Assembly: GCA_005801395.1 (NCBI GenBank)
Contig: SYDV01000429.1
Location: 1 to 5,279, forward strand
DNA from: Planctomycetia bacterium
Lineage (GTDB): Bacteria > Planctomycetota > UBA11346
Direction of reading: 5' to 3'
DNA: 5,279 nucleotides
Part shown: piece after piece, positions 1-5,279 of the stretch
Layout: every line of letters begins with the position of its first letter
How positions within the stretch are numbered: position 1 is the stretch's first letter
Made by a program: the position numbers and the translations under genes
Notes under the pieces: model-generated
Told to the model about the DNA's origin: nothing
Seen by the model: only the letters and a program-made list of their open reading frames with translations
Databases searched by the model: none

Positions 1-1017
1 GTCGAAGTCCAAACAGAAAAAAGTGTCCTGACCGTCGCTGCACCAAGTGCAGGAATATTATTAGAGCAGGTCGTCGAACCTGGAACGTTGGTCCCCGTTG
101 GAGCGGTCATCGCTTGGCTGGAAGTTGAAGGCACTGCTGGATTGTCCGATACTTCGGAAAGCGTCATCGCCCCGCGCGCGATTACGCCAGTCCCCTCACC
201 TGCCACTCCACGACATGTTGTTCGTCGCACGGGCGCAAATTTTTATAGTCCACGCGTGCGCACACGCTTAGACGAAAATGGTTTATTACCTGCTGATATC
301 GCTGCCATTACTGGCACTGGCGAAAATGGCCGCGTCACGGCTGAAGATATTGAGAAATATCTCAATGAAGGCAGTCCAATGAGCCCGATGCGGCAAGCTG
401 TTGCCAACAGCATGCTGCGCTCATGGGGTCGTCCACTGGCGACCGTTGCCCGCCCTGTTCGCTTAGACCCAGTACTCGCACATCGTCGTACCGTCGATGG
501 TCGTCCGAGCGCGACTGTTTATTGTTTACGTGCGTTGGCCTTGGGACTTAAAGACGATGACCGCATGGTTCATCGCATGGTTGGTAGTCGTATTAGTCGC
601 CCTTCTTCCATTGATTTAGCCGTCGCCGTCGAAGTCGATGATGGAGTACTCACTCCCGTCATCCGAAAAGTTGACCAATTGGACATGGCTCAATTGACCG
701 CCGCAGTCGAAGAAGCCGTCGAACAAGCACGCAAAGGTCGTTTACTCGATCCAGGCGGAGCCGTTTCAACGGTCACCAATTACGGCACTTTTGGCCTAAC
801 CTGGGCAACCGCTATTCCGCAGCCAGATCATTCGATGATTTTAGGAATCGGCGCTGTGCGTTATGTACCCGATTGGAATCCTGCGGCAAAAGTTTGGGAT
901 CGTGCGCGCGAAGCTGAATTAACGTTAACCTTTGATCATCGCATTGCGGATGGCGGCGCTGCAGCACGTTTACTGATGAAAGTTGCCGATCTGTTGGAGC
1001 ACCCTGAGCGTCTTTGA
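1..1017 (+). CDS. 2-oxo acid dehydrogenase complex E2 (dihydrolipoyl acyltransferase), 5'-truncated
   Basis: This is the core acyltransferase of a pyruvate/2-oxoglutarate/branched-chain-type dehydrogenase complex, which moves an acyl group from lipoyl-lysine to CoA in the cytoplasm. The frame is open from the first base, so the N-terminus lies outside the window; 338 residues are visible. Residues 1-42 are the second half of a lipoyl domain, with the probable lipoylated lysine at residue 7 (QTEKS). An Ala/Pro-rich linker follows (about 43-78). Residues 82-120 form an E1/E3-binding (PSBD) domain (FYSPRVRTRL ... GTGENGRVTAEDI). Residues 127-338 are the catalytic domain, ending with the active-site motif DHRIADG (His313, Asp317), so the enzyme should be active. 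The TTG at base 88 is not a real start because lipoyl-domain homology continues upstream of it. Substrate class cannot be decided without the E1 genes, which should lie upstream of the window. Confidence 0.95.
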   Translation, partial: VEVQTEKSVLTVAAPSAGILLEQVVEPGTLVPVGAVIAWLEVEGTAGLSDTSESVIAPRAITPVPSPATPRHVVRRTGANFYSPRVRTRLDENGLLPADIAAITGTGENGRVTAEDIEKYLNEGSPMSPMRQAVANSMLRSWGRPLATVARPVRLDPVLAHRRTVDGRPSATVYCLRALALGLKDDDRMVHRMVGSRISRPSSIDLAVAVEVDDGVLTPVIRKVDQLDMAQLTAAVEEAVEQARKGRLLDPGGAVSTVTNYGTFGLTWATAIPQPDHSMILGIGAVRYVPDWNPAAKVWDRAREAELTLTFDHRIADGGAAARLLMKVADLLEHPERL

Positions 1018-1292
1018 TTTCACGGCGAAACGTTGATCATCTTTTGACTTGTCCTTCGCGTGAGCCAAATGGTACTTCAAGCTTTCGTGTGGGTACGTAC
1101 GTATGCGGACTGGCAACATAGGTGCAAATTCTCCCGTCAGACCATATTAACCAAGAGTGCACAGAGCACACAGAGCAAATGCATTTCCCATCTCTGTGTG
1201 CTCTGTGCACTCTATGGTTAATCTCTTGTCATCCTGAATATTGAAAGATCAGAACCCACAGGGAAGTCTGAATCCCCAGTCAAATAATTAGC
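1018..1292. other. Convergent intergenic region
   Basis: This 275-bp stretch separates the stop codons of the E2 gene (+) and the SpoIID-domain gene (-). Apart from the palindrome at 1146-1222 it shows no convincing reading frame and no tRNA-like fold. A weak 9-10 bp stem with a one-base bulge (1020-1029 with 1055-1063, 25-base loop) follows the E2 stop codon but lacks a T-tract. A 10-bp self-complementary run, TACGTACGTA, occurs at 1094-1103. A GTCATCCTGA segment at 1228-1237 resembles another common intergenic repeat. I cannot assign a function to the rest. Confidence 0.6.
1146..1222. repeat. 77-bp near-perfect palindrome with CACAGAG-type arms
   Basis: Left arm 1146-1175 and right arm 1192-1222 are inverted copies that differ by a single inserted base (ATTAACCA-AGAGTG against ATTAACCATAGAGTG). 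The 16-base centre itself contains the 10-bp palindrome AAATGCATTT (1177-1186). Each arm holds imperfect 7-base iterations (AGAGTGC, ACAGAGC, ACACAGAG). The element lies between the 3' ends of two convergent genes (E2 and SpoIID-like), the usual location for REP-like or MITE-like intergenic repeats. In RNA from either strand it would form a very stable hairpin and could limit read-through, but no T-tract follows either arm, so it is not a classical intrinsic terminator. From memory, similar ACCACAGAG..CACAGAG sequences are scattered through many environmental bacterial genomes. No transposase or clear target-site duplication is visible. Confidence 0.85.
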
Positions 1293-2729
1293 TTACCACC
1301 ACTGCACTAATTTCGATCCCGGATAAAACGTCAGCATTATATCACCCGCAGCGCTACCAGTTTTTGCCATTTGATATGCGCTCACTTGCGACATACCGAC
1401 GCCATGACCGTAGCCACGACCTTCGATCACTAACGTTCCACCTTTAGCTGACGCGGTGACACAGCGCGTCCAATTCGTCGAACGAATTTGCCCAGGGCCA
1501 ACGGCTAAACGAAAAGTTGCCGCGCTCATCTCCATGTCTGTTTCGCGATTATTAATCAAATGACGTACCAATATGGTTGAGACGCGTTGCGAGTCACTAA
1601 AGCGATTCACCATGCGCACAGCAACGACCTGACCAATACGCAAATGTTCTTCCGGATGATTTTCTGACCATTTTTGCAATCCACTCGAAACGGTCGCCAT
1701 AGGTAATTCCACACGCCATTCCAAATGCGTTTTTGCATAGCCAAGCGCTTCGGCACCAGCAATGCCGGCGGGGTCAACGACTGATGGCATAATGTCTGTC
1801 ATATCCGTCACATTGTCTGCACCGGTCATGGTGGGACGGAAATTGCGCGCGCTCTCCGTTTGTCCACCGGAACAAGCATGAAATAAAGCAGGTATTGGTA
1901 ATTCATGAGCCACTAATAACTGGCCGCGAGTTTGATCAATGGCAACCGCCATGCGTGCATTTAATGGTTTCACGCCGCCATAAGCCATATCGACCGTATA
2001 ATGCCAATGTAATTGCCAGGCTCGTGCGTGATTAACTAAATAGCGATCTAACGTGTAACTGCGCGCGACCACGGCTTGCGCCTTAATGGCTTCTAAAGGC
2101 CAGGTTGGACTTATTTCGGTGGGCAACACTCCTCGCAAATATTGTTCTAAACCAACGCGTTCAATTAATTGCGCTTTACGACTAGCCGGATCAATGACGA
2201 CTTCTGGTTGGCCGCTCAATTGCAATATTTGCGGTTTACCAAATGTTGGAATCACTTCTGCTGAAAAGGTTGCTGCCCCTGCCACTTGCCGTACTTGAAT
2301 AAGCGCACGCTCTCCGAGTAGTTTTGCTCCTGTCGCACTCGTTGTGAGTCCTTTGCCCGTGGCACGGACACGCAATTCACCAATCGGAATCGTCATTCGT
2401 TCACCCTGATAACTAATAATTCCACCGCGCGGCAAATTCAGCACCACATCGGGTCCAGACGATAATAAAACACCAATTAATGGTTCACCTGAAATGCGTG
2501 GCAATACTCGACGTACGGGGCCAGTCGGAATTGGCGCTGTATTGGATGGAGGTGGCGACACGGATTCATTGGTCACAACCGGTTGTTCAGGTATCTGTTG
2601 CGTTGGCGCTTGGGGCGCTGCAACTGATGGTGAGGCCCCTCCGCGCCGCGATCGACCTGGATTATCTATCTGACAACCAATAAAAGATGCACACAACACA
2701 CTTAACATGATCAAACTCAATAATCGCAT
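1293..2729 (-). CDS. SpoIID/LytB-domain lipoprotein, probable peptidoglycan lytic enzyme or amidase enhancer
   Basis: 478 residues. SpoIID-family proteins cleave or help cleave peptidoglycan glycan strands, and homologues outside sporulating bacteria are common envelope proteins. Residues 1-18 form a hydrophobic lipoprotein-type signal ending SFIG-Cys19; Phe at -3 is unusual, so lipidation is likely but not certain. Residues 30-70 are a Pro/Ala/Gln/Ser tether, 75-180 an N-terminal beta-rich region, and 185-475 the SpoIID domain. Visible signatures are LEQYLRGVLPTEI with candidate catalytic Glu205, WPLEAIKAQAVVARSY (210-225), the HACSGGQTES segment (284-293) and GYGHGVGMSQ (439-448) near the C-terminus. 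The start is fixed by a GAGGAG site five bases upstream. The ATG overlaps the stop of the preceding PhnP-like gene (TAATG), implying co-transcription and translational coupling. A role in spore formation is not implied, as no sporulation genes are present. The family assignment is strong; the exact reaction is inferred. Confidence 0.92.
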   Translation of the reverse strand: MRLLSLIMLSVLCASFIGCQIDNPGRSRRGGASPSVAAPQAPTQQIPEQPVVTNESVSPPPSNTAPIPTGPVRRVLPRISGEPLIGVLLSSGPDVVLNLPRGGIISYQGERMTIPIGELRVRATGKGLTTSATGAKLLGERALIQVRQVAGAATFSAEVIPTFGKPQILQLSGQPEVVIDPASRKAQLIERVGLEQYLRGVLPTEISPTWPLEAIKAQAVVARSYTLDRYLVNHARAWQLHWHYTVDMAYGGVKPLNARMAVAIDQTRGQLLVAHELPIPALFHACSGGQTESARNFRPTMTGADNVTDMTDIMPSVVDPAGIAGAEALGYAKTHLEWRVELPMATVSSGLQKWSENHPEEHLRIGQVVAVRMVNRFSDSQRVSTILVRHLINNRETDMEMSAATFRLAVGPGQIRSTNWTRCVTASAKGGTLVIEGRGYGHGVGMSQVSAYQMAKTGSAAGDIMLTFYPGSKLVQWW

Positions 2730-3577
2730 TACTGCTCCTCAGACAAAAATGTCGTGGTGAATCCGTCATAAGCCATTTCAACGCCCTTCGGCAAGCGTGC
2801 TTGCCAATCGCGATAATGCACTTCATAGCCCATATGGGTCAGCACCGTGCGTCGTGGGCGTAATCGCGCAATGATGGCTTGGGCTTCCTTCCAATTGAGA
2901 TGCGTCGAATGTTCCTGTTCTCGCAACATATCGAGCACTAATACATCAATATTTTGCAAATAGGCCTCTGCGGAAACAGGTAATTCTTTTAAATCCGTGA
3001 GCCAGGCTAAGCCACCACAACGGAAACCGGTGGTGCGTCCAGCTGGCCCATGACTCATGTAGAACGGAATCACCGACAAGCCAGCAACGGCATATGGTTT
3101 GCCATCAACCATCGGCACCGTGGTCAGAGACGGACTGCCCATATGGTAAAATTCTTCCCGCTGGCCAAAGCAAAACGGGAACATCGATACCACGGCAGTT
3201 AAGTGCTCTGCCGCTCCAAACATCGGGATGGATTGGCCACCCATTAAACGGTTTAAATGGCGTAAATCATTTATGCCATGCGAATGATCAGCATGGTCGT
3301 GCGTTAATAGCACGGCATCACAGCGAGTAATACAATGCACTGGGTACGACCGCCCATCCCAAGTACGATCAGGGTCACGCATTTGATGCTGCAAATCAGG
3401 ACCAGCATCGATTAACACGACTTGCCCCTGCGGCCCACGCAACAAGGCCCCAGCGCGACGACGAATATCCTTCGGATCTTCTGACCAAAAATGCGGATAA
3501 CCCCACGGCGGATTGCCATGACTCGTTCCGCAACCGGTAATCACTAGGGTCCAGTTCGTCTCAACCATGGTCGACAT
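2729..3577 (-). CDS. PhnP-like metallo-beta-lactamase-fold phosphodiesterase
   Basis: 282 residues, a cytoplasmic MBL-fold hydrolase close to the PhnP (phosphoribosyl cyclic phosphate phosphodiesterase) branch. It opens with the branch motif GCGTSHGNP (15-23). The dinuclear metal set looks complete: LLTHDHADH (His93, His95, Asp97, His98), His176 in MSHGP, Asp195 in WLTD and His248 in LTHMG; THLNWKEA (225-232) is also typical. In contrast, the CxCxxC structural zinc site of PhnP is absent: W25, Y27 and F30 align with its cysteines, and Y251 with its histidine. No phosphonate (phn) genes are nearby, so the substrate is probably another cyclic or phosphodiester compound, or unknown. It is the first gene of an operon with the SpoIID lipoprotein. 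The ATG at 3577 lacks a clear Shine-Dalgarno sequence; the ATG at 3568 (residue 4) is an alternative start. It is divergent from the flavoprotein gene. Confidence 0.9.
   Translation of the reverse strand: MSTMVETNWTLVITGCGTSHGNPPWGYPHFWSEDPKDIRRRAGALLRGPQGQVVLIDAGPDLQHQMRDPDRTWDGRSYPVHCITRCDAVLLTHDHADHSHGINDLRHLNRLMGGQSIPMFGAAEHLTAVVSMFPFCFGQREEFYHMGSPSLTTVPMVDGKPYAVAGLSVIPFYMSHGPAGRTTGFRCGGLAWLTDLKELPVSAEAYLQNIDVLVLDMLREQEHSTHLNWKEAQAIIARLRPRRTVLTHMGYEVHYRDWQARLPKGVEMAYDGFTTTFLSEEQ
2735..2740 (-). promoter_or_regulatory. Ribosome binding site of the SpoIID-domain gene
   Basis: On the minus strand GAGGAG stands five bases before the ATG at 2729-2727 (GAGGAGCAGTAATG). It doubles as two Glu codons at the end of the upstream gene, whose TAA shares its last A with the ATG. 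This decides the start of the lipoprotein and supports coupled re-initiation by ribosomes finishing the upstream frame. Confidence 0.85.
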
Positions 3578-3599
3578 TGGAAGGGACGATCTGGTTGAG
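3560..3599. repeat. 8-bp inverted repeat enclosing the PhnP-like gene start
   Basis: CTCAACCA at 3560-3567 and TGGTTGAG at 3592-3599 are perfect inverted copies separated by 24 bases. On the minus-strand transcript the ATG at 3577 would sit in the loop, and the alternative ATG at 3568 would run into the downstream arm. It could be an mRNA structure affecting initiation, a protein-binding operator, or chance. The arms are short and the spacing long, so functional confidence is low. Confidence 0.4.
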
Positions 3600-3622
3600 G
3601 GAAAGCCTGAATTTTTTCCCTC
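3597..3622. repeat. 8-bp inverted repeat in the divergent intergenic region
   Basis: GAGGGAAA (3597-3604) and TTTCCCTC (3615-3622) are perfect inverted copies with a 10-base spacer, lying between two divergent genes. The geometry fits either an operator for a dimeric regulator or a leader hairpin of the minus-strand transcript. It shares bases 3597-3599 with the neighbouring repeat, so the two RNA hairpins could not both form fully. I found no convincing -35/-10 pair in 3578-3698 on either strand. Confidence 0.45.
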
Positions 3623-3698
3623 GTCATCGTCTCAGCTTAAATGCGCAGAGCGGGGATCTACTTGCACCGCTTATGAATCATGAGCAGGCTAGCCAAAC

Positions 3699-4754
3699 AT
3701 GCCCTCTGTCATCATCGTCGGAGCTGGGATAACCGGCCTAAGTGCAGCACGAGTCTTGGTGGACGCCGGATGGCGAGTGCGACTTATTGATAAAGGACAG
3801 GCGGTCGGTGGTCGTTTTGCTACCCGGCGTCTGGGCGAACTGCATCGATCGGTTGATTTTGGTGCGCAATTTCTGACGACGCGCGATCCCATTTTTGCCG
3901 CGACCGTGACGACTTGGGCAGAACGTGGCTGGGTCAAACCCTGGTGTCACGGTATTCCGGCGCTCACCGCTAACGGTTTTGATTCGTCCAACGATGGATT
4001 TCCGCGCTGGATTGGCACTCAAGGCATGCGTGCGTTGGCTCAGCAATTAGCACTGGGATTTGATGTATTAACGCCCGCAACTATCACTCATATTACCCGC
4101 GAACAAAATGGCTGGAACGTGTCGTGGGTAAATGGTGATGCCATTCGCGGAACCGCGTCTGGACCAGTCATCATTGAACAAGCCGACGTCATCATTTTAA
4201 CGCAACCAGCACCGCAAATTATTCAGTTATTGTCCGCTGCTGGGCTGCCAATGCCCTCAGGATTATCGCAAATTCGCTACGATCCCTGTGCCGCGGTGAT
4301 GATTGATGTACAACAACATCCCGCATCACTTCTACCCGCGCCTGGCGCGGTGCGCATCGAAGATCCTATGAGCCCGTTGATGTGGGTGGCATCGGCTCGT
4401 GGCCGTGGACTCGTATCGAGCGGAGATATTTTATTATTACATGCACGCGGTGACTGGAGTACCGCACGCATTAATCAAGACAAAGAAACTCTCGGCCAAG
4501 ATTTAATTCGTGATGCGCGCGACACCCTGCATCGACTTGGTATTAATGATGATCTCACTCAACTACATCATCAAGCCCGCCTATGGCGCTACAGCCGCTG
4601 CGTGACTTCAATTCCAGAACCATTTTTACGTTTAGCCGAACCATCGCCATTATTAATGGCGGGCGATGGTTTTGGTGCCTGTCCACGCGTTGAAGGCGCG
4701 TGGCTTTCGGGTCGTGCCGCAGCCATCGCTATACGCGACGCAACGTCAACATAA
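3699..4754 (+). CDS. Renalase-like FAD-dependent oxidoreductase
   Basis: 351 residues, a single-domain-type flavoprotein of the amine-oxidase fold, closest in pattern to bacterial renalase-like proteins. Some members of that group oxidise off-pathway dihydro-NAD(P) isomers, but this substrate is inferred, not shown. The N-terminus is a Rossmann dinucleotide-binding motif, IIVGAGITGLSAA (5-17), with the ribose-contact acid at Asp31 and the flavin motif GGRFATRR (37-44). DFGAQFLT (53-60) matches the DxGAQFFT segment of the group. The C-terminus carries the second FAD contact, AGDGFGACPRVEGAWLSG (321-338). There is no signal peptide, so it is probably cytoplasmic. The start is secure: an in-frame TAG lies two codons upstream (3690-3692) and the Rossmann strand begins immediately after the ATG. 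There is no good Shine-Dalgarno sequence; GAGCAGG is about 12 bases away. Its 3' end overlaps the convergent EEP-family gene by 26 bp. Confidence 0.88.
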   Translation: MPSVIIVGAGITGLSAARVLVDAGWRVRLIDKGQAVGGRFATRRLGELHRSVDFGAQFLTTRDPIFAATVTTWAERGWVKPWCHGIPALTANGFDSSNDGFPRWIGTQGMRALAQQLALGFDVLTPATITHITREQNGWNVSWVNGDAIRGTASGPVIIEQADVIILTQPAPQIIQLLSAAGLPMPSGLSQIRYDPCAAVMIDVQQHPASLLPAPGAVRIEDPMSPLMWVASARGRGLVSSGDILLLHARGDWSTARINQDKETLGQDLIRDARDTLHRLGINDDLTQLHHQARLWRYSRCVTSIPEPFLRLAEPSPLLMAGDGFGACPRVEGAWLSGRAAAIAIRDATST

Positions 4755-5279
4755 TGGGTAAATGATCGCTATACCAACGATTTGGTTGTCCCTGATAAAA
4801 CAGTGGGTCTTCCGCTATAATACGTTGCCGCCCAACAATCTCGAATCCGCCTAAGTCCGGCAATAACGCGGCACCATTTACCAACACCTGGTCAAAAAAA
4901 AGCCATTCATCGTTATGTGTACAGGTGCCTTTGGCATCTGCCCTGCCTTCGTAGGCCAAATTATATAATTGAGTCGCGACCGCTGTGCCTGGTTCAGGCC
5001 GTCCTATTATGGCACCAGCCGCCACGCGCAAAGATAGATTATCTGGTTCATCGTTTAAATCACCGAGGACAATTAAAGGAATACCCGCTGCACCACGTTC
5101 GGATGCTAATCGTTTCAACGCGGCTCCATAAGCAAAACGCAATTGGCTTCCTGGCATTGGATCATCGACGTGACAAGGACCACTGCGACGACTTTTTGCA
5201 TGCATCAAGACGATCGTTATTGGTCGAGGTGATTCCCCTGCCATAACCGCGTCAATCACTACCAGCGGACGAACGACAC
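4729..5279 (-). CDS. Endonuclease/exonuclease/phosphatase (EEP) family protein, C-terminal part
   Basis: The frame is open to the window edge, so the 5' end is missing; 182 complete codons are visible. The GTG at 5259 is internal, since family-like sequence (VVRPLVVIDAV) continues upstream of it. EEP proteins are metal-dependent phosphodiesterases acting on nucleic acids, phospholipid heads or related phosphoesters. Visible motifs in order, counting from the first whole codon: MHAKS with His26, the GDLND metal/catalytic segment (72-76), FFDQVLV with Asp129, and the terminal SDHLP with the catalytic His172. The metal-binding Glu of the family's N-terminal half is outside the window. Any signal peptide is also outside, so location and substrate are undetermined. 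The length suggests roughly half the protein is present. The TAG stop lies inside the 3' end of the convergent flavoprotein gene. Confidence 0.9.
   Translation of the reverse strand, partial: VVRPLVVIDAVMAGESPRPITIVLMHAKSRRSGPCHVDDPMPGSQLRFAYGAALKRLASERGAAGIPLIVLGDLNDEPDNLSLRVAAGAIIGRPEPGTAVATQLYNLAYEGRADAKGTCTHNDEWLFFDQVLVNGAALLPDLGGFEIVGRQRIIAEDPLFYQGQPNRWYSDHLPIMLTLRRV

Noticed and set aside
1020..1063. Candidate terminator hairpin just after the E2 stop codon
   Set aside because: The stem has a bulge and a 25-base loop, and no T-tract follows.
1146..1222. CRISPR array or tRNA reading of the repeated CACAGAG region
   Set aside because: The structure is a single inverted pair with short internal iterations. 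There are no regularly spaced direct repeats with unique spacers and no cloverleaf.
2086..2683. Plus-strand open frames of 67-70 codons opposite the SpoIID gene
   Set aside because: Short, motif-free and antisense to a well-supported gene.
3637..3676. Possible -10 boxes (TTAAAT at 3637-3642, TTATGA at 3671-3676) and a TTGCAC -35-like box at 3662-3667
   Set aside because: None pairs with a reasonable partner at 16-18 bp spacing, so I do not call a promoter.
3689..4046. Two antisense open frames on the minus strand inside the flavoprotein gene (82 and 102 codons)
   Set aside because: They are rich in Arg/Ser/Thr/Pro without any recognisable motif and lie wholly or almost wholly opposite a gene with clear FAD-binding signatures, so they are shadow frames.
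4917..5246. 109-codon plus-strand open frame
   Set aside because: It is antisense to the EEP-family gene, whose GDLND and SDHLP motifs establish the coding strand; its own translation shows no domain pattern.

Overview
The window looks like ordinary chromosomal DNA of a Gram-negative-type bacterium. Base composition is balanced, coding density is high, and the genes are typical bacterial ones using standard stop codons (TGA, TAA and TAG all occur). A lipoprotein-type leader followed by a Pro/Ala/Gln-rich tether suggests an outer membrane or similar envelope. The sequence alone does not give the taxon. The CACAGAG-type intergenic palindrome and the mixture of a SpoIID-domain lipoprotein, a PhnP-like hydrolase and a renalase-like flavoprotein would fit an environmental lineage such as the PVC group or a deep proteobacterium, but that is a weak inference.

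Layout, left to right. (1) Bases 1-1017 (+) hold the 3' part of a 2-oxo acid dehydrogenase complex E2 gene, entering the window inside the lipoyl domain. (2) Bases 1018-1292 separate this gene from a convergent one and contain a large near-perfect palindrome (1146-1222). (3) A minus-strand pair is read right to left: a PhnP-like metallo-beta-lactamase-fold phosphodiesterase (3577-2729) and then a SpoIID/LytB-domain lipoprotein (2729-1293). They overlap by one base (TAATG), and a strong ribosome binding site lies in the last codons of the first gene, so they are almost certainly one operon. (4) Bases 3578-3698 are a short divergent intergenic region; in it and the adjacent start of the hydrolase gene are two inverted repeats that share three bases. 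(5) Bases 3699-4754 (+) encode a renalase-like FAD-dependent oxidoreductase. (6) Bases 4729-5279 (-) hold the C-terminal part of an endonuclease/exonuclease/phosphatase-family protein, overlapping the flavoprotein gene tail to tail by 26 bp.

The genes do not form an obvious single pathway: central carbon metabolism (E2), envelope or peptidoglycan (SpoIID), phosphodiester chemistry (PhnP-like and EEP-family) and flavin redox. I see no phage, transposase, CRISPR, toxin-antitoxin or defence genes. I do not see a clearly new biological system. The most interesting points are that the PhnP-like protein has aromatic residues at all four positions of the family's structural zinc site, the CACAGAG palindrome, and the overlapping inverted repeats around the hydrolase start.
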